64,000 nt of DNA. It comes from Gammaproteobacteria bacterium. Its GTDB lineage: Bacteria > Pseudomonadota > Gammaproteobacteria > Pseudomonadales > Halieaceae. The stretch covers positions 124,001-188,000 of the forward strand of contig JAUHXH010000002.1 in assembly GCA_030427085.1 (NCBI GenBank), in the 5' to 3' direction. Position 1 is the first letter of the stretch. The number at the start of each line of letters is the position of its first letter. A program made the position numbers and the translations under genes. The notes beneath the pieces were generated by a model. It searched no databases, was not told where the DNA came from, and was given only the letters and a program-made list of their open reading frames with translations. Below are positions 7,423 to 15,202 of the stretch, in pieces.

Positions 7423-8622
7423 ATGAATAAAACTCTCGAAGGCGTTCGCATTCTCGACCTGACTCACATGCTGTCAGGCCCCTACGCTGGCATGTTGCTG
7501 GCCGACCTGGGCGCCGAGACCATCAAGGTCGAACCGTTGCATGGCGAGGGCACCCGCAAGTTGCTCGCCTCGGACCCAAACAACTCTCTGGGCGGTATGG
7601 GCGCCTATTTCATCACCCTGAACCGCAACAAAAAAAGTGTGGCTATCGATCTCAAAAGCGAGTCCGGACTGGCGCAGTTTTACAAGCTGGTAGAGCAGTC
7701 CGATGTGGTGCTCAGCAATTTTGGCGCCGGGGTGCCCGAACGTCTGAAGATCGATTACACCTCACTGAGCGCAATCAATCCGCGCATTATCACCTGCACG
7801 GTCTCGGGTTTTGGTTCCGACGGTCCGGGCCATAAGCGTCCGGCCTTCGACCAGGTGGCGCAGGCAACAGGTGGTGGCATGTCAATCACCGGCACCGACC
7901 CGGAGCATCCGGTGCGTGCCGGTATCCCCATCGGTGATCTTGGTGGTGGCATGTTCGGCGTGATGGGCCTGCTGGCGGCGCTGTACGAACGCGAGCGCAG
8001 CGGCAGTGGCCAGCATGTGGACATCTCCATGCTGGATTGCCAGATTTCGATGCTGAACTACATGGCCACCATGTACTTCCTGTCGGGTGAAGACCCTCAC
8101 CCCATTGGCAACTCGCATTTCGTGCATGTGCCTTACAACACCTTCCGCTGTGCGGATGGCTTTATCGTCATTGCGGTGATTACCGATAATTTCTGGCAGA
8201 ACCTGAAGCAGGTAGTGGTTTGCCCCGAATTCGATGACCCCGCCCTGGATGGGCAGCCGGGCCGCTGGGCGGCGCGTGACATGATCAACGACAAATTGAA
8301 CGAGATTCTGAGCGGCAATACCTGCGCTCACTGGCTGGCACAACTGGAAGACAAGCGCATTCCCTGCGCGCCCGTTAATACCTTCAGTCAGGCACTGTCG
8401 GACCCACAGGTGCTGCACCGCAAGATGGTCGTGGACCTCAAACACCCGGACGGCCAGGTGACTCGCGGGCCGGGCAACCCGATCAAGATGTCCCGCACCG
8501 GTGACGACGAATATACCGCGGCACCACTGCTGGGGCAGCACACCGAGGAAGTGTTCACCGAACTGCTGGGCTACGATACGGCAGAAGTGGCGCGACTGCG
8601 CGAAGAAGGTGTGATCGGATGA
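7423..8622 (+). CDS. CaiB/BaiF (family III) CoA-transferase
   Basis: 399 residues, the usual length of the family. 'LEGVRILDLTHMLSGPYAGMLLADLGAETIKVE' at the N-terminus, 'NRNKKSVAIDLK', and 'AGIPIGDLGGGMFG' with Asp172 as the likely catalytic carboxylate (equivalent to Asp169 of formyl-CoA transferase) identify it. It moves CoA between carboxylic acids, usually from succinyl-CoA or another acyl-CoA to a dicarboxylic or hydroxy acid. The stop codon overlaps the start of the lyase gene as ATGA (8619-8622), so both enzymes are made together; the likely sequence is activation of an acid to its CoA ester followed by C-C cleavage. Confidence 0.93.
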   Translation: MNKTLEGVRILDLTHMLSGPYAGMLLADLGAETIKVEPLHGEGTRKLLASDPNNSLGGMGAYFITLNRNKKSVAIDLKSESGLAQFYKLVEQSDVVLSNFGAGVPERLKIDYTSLSAINPRIITCTVSGFGSDGPGHKRPAFDQVAQATGGGMSITGTDPEHPVRAGIPIGDLGGGMFGVMGLLAALYERERSGSGQHVDISMLDCQISMLNYMATMYFLSGEDPHPIGNSHFVHVPYNTFRCADGFIVIAVITDNFWQNLKQVVVCPEFDDPALDGQPGRWAARDMINDKLNEILSGNTCAHWLAQLEDKRIPCAPVNTFSQALSDPQVLHRKMVVDLKHPDGQVTRGPGNPIKMSRTGDDEYTAAPLLGQHTEEVFTELLGYDTAEVARLREEGVIG

Positions 8623-9536
8623 GCCGGGAATCTGTGTTGATCAACGATGTAGGCCCGCGAGACGGCCTGCAGAACCAGAGCAAAATTCTGACGGTTGCCG
8701 AGCGTGTTGCCTTGATAAAGGCGCTCGCAGATGCCGGCATGCGTTATATCGAAACTGGCGCCTTTGTGTCACCCCGTGCGGTACCCGCTATGGCGGGCAG
8801 TGACGACGTAGCCACTACCCTGGGGCAACTTCCAGGCGTGACCCTGAGTGCCCTGATCCCCAATGCACGCGGCTACGAGTTGGCCCGAGCAGCCGGTGTG
8901 AACACAGTCGCCATGGTGCTCTACGCCAGTGAAGGCATGGCGCAGCGCAATGTCAAAATGAGTATGGCAGAAGCCGAGGCCGCCACCTGTGACATTCTGG
9001 CCCGCGCATCCGCTGAAGGGGTTGAGGTGATTGCCACGGTAGCAGTGGCGTATGAGTGCCCCTTCGACGGCCAGACGGACCCGGCCGTCGCGCGAGACAT
9101 CGCCGCGCGCTTTCTCGAGCAGGGCGCCAGCCGGATTGTGTTTGCCGACACCATCGGCGCGGCCAACCCGCAACAGGTGCGACAACTACTGGATCCACTG
9201 GTGGCGGAAGTGGGTGCTGAACGCCTGGGGGCGCACTTTCACGATACCCGCGCCATGGGCGTGGCCAATGTATTCGCAGCCATCGAGTCCGGGTTGCGTT
9301 ATTTCGACGCTTCCATCGCCGGGTTGGGCGGATGCCCCTTTGCGCCGGGCGCCACCGGCAATGTCGCCACTGAAGATGTGGTAATGATGTTGGAGCAGAT
9401 GGGTTTTGATACCGGAATTGATCTCGATGCCCTGATTGCCGCTTCCGATCTCGCCGAGGAACTGACCGGCAGCGCACCGGGCGGGCGCTCCAAGCGCTGG
9501 CTCAAACCGTGGTTGCAAAAGCAGGCGGCGAGTTAG
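8619..9536 (+). CDS. HMG-CoA lyase-like protein
   Basis: 305 residues of the DRE-TIM metallolyase family. 'INDVGPRDGLQNQ' carries the Arg14-Asp15 pair, 'YIETGAFVSPRAVPAMAG' follows, 'GAHFHDTRAMGVANV' gives the metal-binding histidines, and 'GLGGCPFAPGATGNVATEDVV' contains the conserved mobile-loop Cys. The family cleaves 3-hydroxy-3-methyl-glutaryl-CoA or similar beta-hydroxy acyl-CoA esters to acetyl-CoA (or another acyl-CoA) and an oxo acid. The true substrate here is probably the product of the coupled CoA-transferase, not leucine-derived HMG-CoA, because no leucine catabolism genes are nearby. Confidence 0.9.
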   Translation: MSRESVLINDVGPRDGLQNQSKILTVAERVALIKALADAGMRYIETGAFVSPRAVPAMAGSDDVATTLGQLPGVTLSALIPNARGYELARAAGVNTVAMVLYASEGMAQRNVKMSMAEAEAATCDILARASAEGVEVIATVAVAYECPFDGQTDPAVARDIAARFLEQGASRIVFADTIGAANPQQVRQLLDPLVAEVGAERLGAHFHDTRAMGVANVFAAIESGLRYFDASIAGLGGCPFAPGATGNVATEDVVMMLEQMGFDTGIDLDALIAASDLAEELTGSAPGGRSKRWLKPWLQKQAAS

Positions 9537-9594
9537 GCCTGCCCCCTGCGGGGCTGTGCGTATGGCACGGCCCGCGTGGGTTACACTGCCCCCC

Positions 9595-10578
9595 ATGACG
9601 CATCGCATCCCCCCTGGTCGCCTGCCCTCGCGCATCGGCACCTTTCGACAGCTCGAAATACTGCTGATGGTGGCCGAGTGCGGCGGTATCGCGGCGGCGG
9701 CTGAGCGTTTGCACCTATCCCAGCCCAGCGTGTCGATGCAGATGCGCAAATTGTCTGACAGCATCGGCCTGCCGCTTTACGAAGTCTCCGGACGCAAGCT
9801 GTCCCTGACGCACGCCGGTGAAGTGTTGTTAGCGCACGCGCGCGAGATTTTTGACTGCACCGACCGGCTGGAAATGGCGCTTAACCAGCTGCAGGGTATG
9901 CAAGCCGGTCGGTTGGGCCTGGCGGTGGTCAGTTCCGCGGAGTACTTCATCCCCCACCTGCTGGGGCCGTTCTACCGCCAGTATCCGCAGATCGAAGTAG
10001 CACTGCACGTGGGCAATCGCGCCGAGTTGTTGGAGCGAATCCAGGCCAACAGCGACGATATGTACATCTTTGGCTTCCCGCCGCAGGACGATGCGATGGA
10101 GTGCACGCCCCTGGCGGCCAATCATCTGGTAGTGATTGCCCCGCGCAGTCACGCATTGGCCGAGCGTAAACGCCTGCGATGGCAGGATGTGGCGCAGGAG
10201 CAATTCATCCTGCGTGAAGAGGGTGCCGGCACTCGGGCCGCCATTGAACATCATCTGGCCAAGCTGGGTTACACCCTGAATAACAAGATGACGATTGCCA
10301 GCAACGAGGGTATCAAGCACGCGGTGTTGGCCCGGATGGGCCTGGCCATCGTGCCGGCACTTTGCCTGGACGATGGGGACCAGGAAGAACTGGTGCAACT
10401 GCCGGTGGCGGGATTTCCGCTGGAGGATCAGTGGAACCTGGTCAATCGCTCGGGCAAAGTACTGTCGGTAGTGGCCCAGACTTTTCGTGACTACCTGCTC
10501 AGTGACGGTAGGGAGATGCTGACTGATGCGCTGGGATATTGGGAGCAGCATCACCGTCCGAAGTTGCCAACGCGCTAA
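9595..10578 (+). CDS. LysR-family transcriptional regulator (CbbR/CysB-like)
   Basis: 327 residues with an N-terminal winged helix-turn-helix ('TFRQLEILLMVAECGGIAAAAERLHLSQPSVSMQMRKLSDSIG') and a LysR substrate-binding domain. The start at 9595 is preferred over in-frame GTG 9556 and ATG 9562: a TACACT -10-like hexamer at 9582-9587 ends only seven bases before 9595, which would give a leaderless transcript and exclude the longer starts. The gene follows the lyase gene on the same strand and ends in a strong terminator. None of the regulon motif copies lies in front of it. It may be a second, substrate-specific regulator of the cluster. Confidence 0.88.
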   Translation: MTHRIPPGRLPSRIGTFRQLEILLMVAECGGIAAAAERLHLSQPSVSMQMRKLSDSIGLPLYEVSGRKLSLTHAGEVLLAHAREIFDCTDRLEMALNQLQGMQAGRLGLAVVSSAEYFIPHLLGPFYRQYPQIEVALHVGNRAELLERIQANSDDMYIFGFPPQDDAMECTPLAANHLVVIAPRSHALAERKRLRWQDVAQEQFILREEGAGTRAAIEHHLAKLGYTLNNKMTIASNEGIKHAVLARMGLAIVPALCLDDGDQEELVQLPVAGFPLEDQWNLVNRSGKVLSVVAQTFRDYLLSDGREMLTDALGYWEQHHRPKLPTR

Positions 10579-10581
10579 ACG

Positions 10582-10609
10582 AAAAAGCCCCGCAATTGCG
10601 GGGCTTTTT
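10582..10609. terminator. Bidirectional intrinsic terminator
   Basis: A perfect 28-base palindrome: AAAAAGCCCCGCAA followed by its complement ending in TTTTT. It separates the convergent LysR and bicupin genes. Confidence 0.93.
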
Positions 10610-10626
10610 GATGGCGGACTTGCCGT

Positions 10627-11517
10627 TTAGCTGTAGTAAGGGTCTTTCATCGGGCCGATGGAGCGGCTGCGCACCGGCTGCAAGGGTGTAGGCGCGATGG
10701 TGTGGGGATAATCCGGACCCCAGTTCACCGGATCACCTTTCATTTCCATGCGGGCGTTGTCGGTGTACCAGTCCACCAGGTCGCCGTCGCAACGCAACAG
10801 CCATACGGTGCCGTCGTCGCCCGCGGTGAAATCACCGTGGCGCACCAGAGCCGGGCGGAAAAAGTAGGTGCCGGGCCACATCTCGCCGAAGTTGAAGTGG
10901 AAGCTGCCTTCCAGGCAATAGGCTTCCTCGAACACGGGGTGGTGAGCCAGTGGGTGCTCGCGCCAGCCTGGTTTGGCCTTGATCAGGCGGGTGTAGAAGC
11001 CGGTCTTTTCATCGCGGTAGAGCAGTTTGATGTATAGGCCGGGAACCGGGGTACCGCCGAGGTCGAAGCGCATCGGACTGCCGCTTTCCACGTCGATCCA
11101 GTCCATTTCCTTGCTGTGGGCGATCACCAGTTTCTGGTCTTCGCGCACGTAGTCCGCATCCTTGTCGGCGGGCTCGAAGTGCCAGTCGCCGTACTCGCGG
11201 AAGTAGAGGATTTCAGTGCCAGCTTTCGCTTTCAGTTCGGGTGCCAGAACACCTTTGGGTGTGCACCAGTAGCCGCCTTCACCCAGAACTTCCTCGCCGA
11301 TCTGGACTTCGCCTTTAAGCACATACCATTCCGTCAGGGCGCGGTGGATGCCGGCGGGGCGGCTCCAGTCGGTATCAAAATGCACTTTGGCGGACACGGA
11401 TCCGTCTTCCTCGTCGTAGCACAGGTTACGCTGCCGGGCAGTGCCCGTGCCGCCCACCAGTTCCGAGTTGTGGAAAATCAGGTCTTTTTCGTCAATGAGT
11501 TCTACGTGGGGTCGCAT
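10627..11517 (-). CDS. Bicupin protein (two cupin barrels)
   Basis: 296 residues containing two cupin-like barrels. The first is centred on 'GIHRALTEWYVLKGEVQIGEEVLGEGGYWCTPKG', the second on 'GWREHPLAHHPVFEEAYCLEGSFHFN' with histidines that can form a metal site and 'ALVRHGDF' as the second metal motif. The arrangement resembles ChrR-like or DUF4437 cupins and more distantly cupin dioxygenases. SD GGGAGA precedes the ATG at 11517. It lies 110 bases behind the third VOC gene on the same strand, and a weak motif copy plus a palindrome lie in that gap, so it may be transcribed separately. A metal-dependent oxygenase or isomerase role is possible but unproven. Confidence 0.7.
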   Translation of the reverse strand: MRPHVELIDEKDLIFHNSELVGGTGTARQRNLCYDEEDGSVSAKVHFDTDWSRPAGIHRALTEWYVLKGEVQIGEEVLGEGGYWCTPKGVLAPELKAKAGTEILYFREYGDWHFEPADKDADYVREDQKLVIAHSKEMDWIDVESGSPMRFDLGGTPVPGLYIKLLYRDEKTGFYTRLIKAKPGWREHPLAHHPVFEEAYCLEGSFHFNFGEMWPGTYFFRPALVRHGDFTAGDDGTVWLLRCDGDLVDWYTDNARMEMKGDPVNWGPDYPHTIAPTPLQPVRSRSIGPMKDPYYS

Positions 11518-11596
11518 GGTGATTTCTCCCTCGGCGCGCCGGGTCTAATGTTTATTGAGTAGCCAGCATAGTCGCGGCCGATAATAAGCAAAAATA

Positions 11597-11617
11597 TATT
11601 GTATGTATGGATTTCAT
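11597..11617 (+). promoter_or_regulatory. Weak copy of the regulon motif (site G)
   Basis: TATTGTATGT-ATGGATTTCAT matches about 14 of 21 positions of site D. It lies in the gap between the third VOC gene and the bicupin gene. This is the least certain of the copies. Confidence 0.25.
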
Positions 11618-11632
11618 AGATAAATATCTATG
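11615..11632. repeat. Perfect palindrome at the end of the third VOC gene
   Basis: CATAGATA-AA-TATCTATG, 8-bp arms with a 2-base centre, spans the VOC stop codon (11628-11630) and the gap in front of the bicupin gene. AT-rich without a T-tract, so it looks more like a protein-binding site than a terminator. Confidence 0.5.
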
Positions 11633-12617
11633 TGTTTGTGCGCTGATAAAACTCCAGCCAGGCACCCTCCGGTGCTTGTGTGCTAAGCATTTCCACCTGC
11701 CCGTAAGGCGGTAGCGCCAGCTCGGCACTTCTTTGTGCCCGGGCGCCACTGGCTGTCAGGCGTTCCGCCAGTGCCTCCAGGCCGTTATTGAGTGGGAAAC
11801 GCAAAACCGCCACTCCAAGATTGGGCGGGTGAGCCTGCGCACTGAGGTCGCGCCCTTCCAGGCCATCGAAACTCAGCAGTTCAATGGAACCCTCACAAAC
11901 CGCGTCCGGGTGAAGAATGTAAATTTCATGGCTGATCTGGTCGGCGAGGTTGTGCGGCAGTCCCAGCACATTCGGTCCGGCCTCAGGGAACGGGTGGTTT
12001 TGATGAAGGAATTCGCCAAAGCCCAGTGTGTCGCGATAAAACGCCAGTGCCTTGGCCATATCCTTGACCACTTGCGTGGAGTTGAAACAGTGGCTGAATT
12101 CTTTCAGATGCGGCCAGCCTTCCAGCGGTGGATCGAGGCGCTCAATCAGTGCCAGGCAGAGGCCGTCGGGGCCGCGCACCAGCCATTCACTCACCGTAAA
12201 GGGGCCAAAGGTCCAGGTCACAGGCTCTGTATTGGATTGCCAGCCGAGGGCTTCCAGTTGCGCCCGTTTCTGCGCCATATCGCGCACCCGGATGTTCAGG
12301 TCCAGGATGCCGCCGGTATCCCAGGTCTGGGTGTGTGGGCGAATCATGCGCTGCTCGACGCCACTGAATTCCATCAGGCGGATATAGCCACTGCTGTAGT
12401 CCGGGCAACCCAGCAGGCAAAACCGGGCACTGGCGGTGTCAGGCAGCTGCCAATGCTGGATCAGGGCCGCATCGCAGTGACTATCGGCCAATCTCTCCCA
12501 GCCGGCAATCTCTACGAAGAACTCGATGTAGGTATCGAGGTCGCTGACGATCACAACCGCTTCCTGCCAGCCTTGCAGGGTGGGTAGAGGGAGTGGATCA
12601 GCTGATGATTGCGTCAT
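11628..12617 (-). CDS. VOC-family protein with two modules, cytoplasmic copy (VOC 3)
   Basis: 329 residues with two vicinal-oxygen-chelate modules: 'GWQEAVVIVSDLDTYIEFFVEIAGWE' starts the first and 'FNSTQVVKDMAKALAFYRDTLGFGEFL' the second. Both end in 'GPDG...ALIE' or 'PEGAWLEFY' strands that normally carry the metal-binding Glu. No signal peptide is seen. The protein is homologous over its full length to the exported VOC 2 just upstream, so the two arose by tandem duplication. VOC members include extradiol dioxygenases, glyoxalases and isomerases; which activity applies is not clear. Confidence 0.8.
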   Translation of the reverse strand: MTQSSADPLPLPTLQGWQEAVVIVSDLDTYIEFFVEIAGWERLADSHCDAALIQHWQLPDTASARFCLLGCPDYSSGYIRLMEFSGVEQRMIRPHTQTWDTGGILDLNIRVRDMAQKRAQLEALGWQSNTEPVTWTFGPFTVSEWLVRGPDGLCLALIERLDPPLEGWPHLKEFSHCFNSTQVVKDMAKALAFYRDTLGFGEFLHQNHPFPEAGPNVLGLPHNLADQISHEIYILHPDAVCEGSIELLSFDGLEGRDLSAQAHPPNLGVAVLRFPLNNGLEALAERLTASGARAQRSAELALPPYGQVEMLSTQAPEGAWLEFYQRTNT

Positions 12618-12662
12618 GATGGCAACATTTGATGGAGGTTCACTGTCAGGTTGAGAATTGCG

Positions 12663-13703
12663 TCAGGGCTCTGAAGAGTAGAATTCCAGCCAGGCGCCTT
12701 CCGGGCTGCGGGTGCTGATCAGCGTTGTCTGTCCGTGGGGTGGCAGACTAATACTGTTGTGCCGCTGGTAGGGAATATTCCCCGCATCCAGTCTCGCCGT
12801 GAGTGCGTCCAGCCCGGACGCCACCGGGAAGCGCAGCATTACCAGGCCAAGATTGGGCGGCCTGGCGAGTTCGTCCACGCGTCGGCCTTCAAGACCCTCG
12901 AAAGCCAGTAGTTCTACTGAACCCTCATTCACGCCAAGTGGATGCAGGATGATGACTTCGCGCACTATCTCTGTGGTCAGGTTGTGGGGCAGGCCCAGCA
13001 CGTTGGGGCCTGCCTTTTTGCTGGCGCCGCGGTGGTAGAGGTATTGCTCCATGCCGAGAATATCGCGGTAGAAGGCCAGTGCCGCAGGCATGTCCCGCAC
13101 GATCTGCGTACTGTTGAAGCTGCGGCTCATTTCGCGCAGTGCCGGCCAGCCTTCCAGCTCAGGGGCAATGCGTTCGATCAGGGCGAAAGTCAGCCCGTCA
13201 GGACCGCGCACAATCCATTCCTTAACCACAAATGGGCCGAAGGCGAACTGCACCGGTTCACTGACAGCCTGCCAGCCCAGTGCGTCCAGTTGCTCGCGTT
13301 TGTGGTCCATATTTTTGACCCGCAGGTTGAGGTCGAAGATGCCGCCGCTATCCCAGGACTGGGTATGCGCGCGAATCATTCGCTGGGGCACGCCGTCGAA
13401 CTGCATCAGGCGAATATGGCCACTGTTGGTGCCCGGGTTGCCGAGCAATACGTAGCGAGCACTGGCACCATCGGGCAGCTGCCAGTGGGACAGCAGGGCG
13501 GGGTCGGTGGCGCCGGCACTAATGACTTCCCATCCGGCGATGTCTTCGAAGAAAGCTGTGTAAGCCTCAATGTCACTGACATTGACGACGGCTTCCTGCC
13601 AGCCTCGTTTGAGTGGGCCTGCAGCCATTGCCGGCGTCGCCAGCAGGCATGCGAGTAACGCCACCAGTCCGTATCGGCGCAAGGGGTGAAGCGAGGCAGT
13701 CAT
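12663..13703 (-). CDS. VOC-family protein with signal peptide (VOC 2)
   Basis: 346 residues. The N-terminus 'LRRYGLVALLACLLATPAMAAG' is a typical Sec signal peptide with a cleavage site near AMA-A. Two VOC modules follow, starting 'GWQEAVVNVSDIEAYTAFFEDIAGWE' and 'FNSTQIVRDMPAALAFYRDILGM', with Glu-bearing strands 'TFALIERI' and 'GAWLEFY'. It is a close paralogue of VOC 3, which differs mainly by lacking the signal. The ATG overlaps the stop of VOC 1 (TGATG), so it is translationally coupled. A periplasmic VOC protein beside a cytoplasmic copy suggests that related ligands are handled on both sides of the inner membrane. Confidence 0.82.
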   Translation of the reverse strand: MTASLHPLRRYGLVALLACLLATPAMAAGPLKRGWQEAVVNVSDIEAYTAFFEDIAGWEVISAGATDPALLSHWQLPDGASARYVLLGNPGTNSGHIRLMQFDGVPQRMIRAHTQSWDSGGIFDLNLRVKNMDHKREQLDALGWQAVSEPVQFAFGPFVVKEWIVRGPDGLTFALIERIAPELEGWPALREMSRSFNSTQIVRDMPAALAFYRDILGMEQYLYHRGASKKAGPNVLGLPHNLTTEIVREVIILHPLGVNEGSVELLAFEGLEGRRVDELARPPNLGLVMLRFPVASGLDALTARLDAGNIPYQRHNSISLPPHGQTTLISTRSPEGAWLEFYSSEP

Positions 13704-14776
13704 CAGCGTGCCTCCCGCGTTTCGAACAGCTCTATCGTGAAACCGTTGGGTGCCCTTACGCTGGCCGCCTTGACGGCACCCATAGTACTGCTTTGGTAAT
13801 CCACGGGCGGGTGAATCACTGCAGCGCCGTGGTCACTTGCCCGCTTTAGAACTTCATCCAGGCTTTTCACCGGAAAGCTCCACAGGCCGATGCCGCGGTG
13901 AGGAATGCGTGGTGCCACGCCAGGGTCGATGGCCTCCCGATTCTGGTAATCGACAAACAGCAGGTGCCCGCTGGTCGCGCCTGGCGAGTACACGATCGAG
14001 AAGCGAAAAATGGTGCCATCGGGAACGTTTAACGCGCCTTCCGTGCCGGCACTTTCCCAGATGCGATCCGAGCGCAGTTCCAGGCCCAGCACGTCGGTAA
14101 GAAAGGCGAGCATGGAATCCGAGTCTTCCACCACCATCGCGGAATAGGCCGGGCCGCCCAGGCCGTGAGCGTCGACGGGTCCGAGTTGCGACATGCCGTC
14201 GCCTCGATAAATGCCAACGCCGTGTACGAAATCCGGTCCATTGAAGATGGTTTCATGAATTGGGTAGCGGCTGCCGTCGGGGCGGGGCACGTCGTAAATC
14301 TCGATCTTGTTCAATGCGCCGAAGCCGAGCTGGCGCACTTTTTGATCCTGGGCAATCTGATTCAGGTTGGGAAAGCCCATGGAAAAAGGCCCCAGCTCCA
14401 GCGCGCTCCAGGAGGAGTGGATGGCTTGAGTCTGTTCTTGTATGACGAGAAGGCGAATCTGGATGACCTCTGGCAATTCCGGGCGGTACAGGCGGTAGGT
14501 TTGCCAGGAGACGTTTTCGGGTACGCCCCAGAGCGCCCTGCGCTCTGCGATTTCATCGGGTGTGTGTTTCAGCGGGCCCTCGACGCTCAGGCCCATGGCG
14601 TCGCGGTAAAACAGGAGAGACTCGCGCAGTGAGTTGGTGCTTACGGTCACCGTATGCAGAGGGCCGGTTAGCGCTTCATCGGACGTACTGAGCGGTGCCA
14701 GCGCGTCGGAGTTGGCAAGGAGCAGTGGTGCCTGGGCCAAGCACATAATCAGCGGCAGGAGGATAAGGTTTTTCAT
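13703..14776 (-). CDS. VOC-family protein with signal peptide (VOC 1)
   Basis: 357 residues from ATG 14776. The N-terminal 'MKNLILLPLIMCLAQAPLLLANS' is a signal peptide. The first VOC module starts 'LHTVTVSTNSLRESLLFYRDAMGLSVEG', the second 'YSAMVVEDSDSMLAFLTDVLGLELRSD', and the protein ends with the strand 'APNGFTIELFETREAR' bearing a probable metal-binding Glu. It is more distant from VOC 2 and VOC 3 than those are from each other. It lies 26 bases after the YciI-like gene and is coupled to VOC 2. The longer upstream frame (to 14845) is rejected because it would overlap the YciI gene and bury the signal. Confidence 0.8.
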   Translation of the reverse strand: MKNLILLPLIMCLAQAPLLLANSDALAPLSTSDEALTGPLHTVTVSTNSLRESLLFYRDAMGLSVEGPLKHTPDEIAERRALWGVPENVSWQTYRLYRPELPEVIQIRLLVIQEQTQAIHSSWSALELGPFSMGFPNLNQIAQDQKVRQLGFGALNKIEIYDVPRPDGSRYPIHETIFNGPDFVHGVGIYRGDGMSQLGPVDAHGLGGPAYSAMVVEDSDSMLAFLTDVLGLELRSDRIWESAGTEGALNVPDGTIFRFSIVYSPGATSGHLLFVDYQNREAIDPGVAPRIPHRGIGLWSFPVKSLDEVLKRASDHGAAVIHPPVDYQSSTMGAVKAASVRAPNGFTIELFETREAR

Positions 14777-14802
14777 TAAAAAGGCTCGCGTGGTGATGGG
14801 CA

Positions 14803-15123
14803 CTAGGTGCGGGGGTTGTTTTGCCAGGTGGCGCCGCCTATCCACTGACCTGCCGCAGCGCGGAAGTAGTGCAGGCTGACCTTCGCATACAGGCCACTGG
14901 TGTAGTACGGATCTGCCCGCAGTAACTGTTCAGCTTCCGCGCGAGACTCGGTGAGATAGATGAAGCAGCTGGCGGTGTACTCTTCGCCCGATTCGGTGGA
15001 CATTGGGCCCGCTACGGCCACTTTGTCCATGATGCTTTCGATATAACTCAGGTGCTCACGAAGGGCTGACTGGCGTTGCGAGGCGTGATCCGGGTGGTCC
15101 TGGCACTGGGCGAGAAATGGCAT
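14803..15123 (-). CDS. YciI-like small protein
   Basis: 106 residues beginning MPFLAQCQDHPDHASQR. It fits the YciI group: N-terminal strand, 'LREHLSYIESIMDKVAVAGPMSTESG', 'CFIYLTESRAEAEQLLRADPYYTSGLYAKVSLHYFRAA'. YciI-like folds are related to muconolactone isomerase-type alpha/beta barrels and occur in degradation operons, often with a His-Asp pair. It is the first gene of the YciI-VOC-VOC-VOC(-bicupin) unit. No clear SD precedes the ATG. The complex operator at 15145-15194 lies directly upstream. Confidence 0.8.
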   Translation of the reverse strand: MPFLAQCQDHPDHASQRQSALREHLSYIESIMDKVAVAGPMSTESGEEYTASCFIYLTESRAEAEQLLRADPYYTSGLYAKVSLHYFRAAAGQWIGGATWQNNPRT

Positions 15124-15144
15124 AGTGATCTGGGTTGGCGGTTG

Positions 15145-15194
15145 TTGTTATATGACATATTAGTATATGAGATATTAGTATAACAATATAACAA
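15145..15194. promoter_or_regulatory. Compound operator in front of the YciI-VOC operon (site F)
   Basis: Outer inverted repeat TTGTTATAT (15145-15153) and ATATAACAA (15186-15194); inside it an 11-base direct repeat ATATTAGTATA (15157-15167 and 15172-15182). The stretch 15167-15187 read on the minus strand matches the regulon motif at about 15 of 21 positions. The array lies 22 bases upstream of the YciI start codon and could bind several regulator dimers. Confidence 0.55.
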
Positions 15195-15202
15195 AAGCCA
15201 TG

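Noticed and set aside
15157-15182. Start of a CRISPR-like repeat array
   Set aside because: Only two short AT-rich copies 15 bases apart with no spacers of even length and no cas genes; an operator is more likely.
1-15200. Recent horizontal transfer as a genomic island
   Set aside because: No integrase, tRNA target, flanking repeats or insertion sequence is visible, and codon use looks like the neighbours; the accessory nature rests on gene content only.
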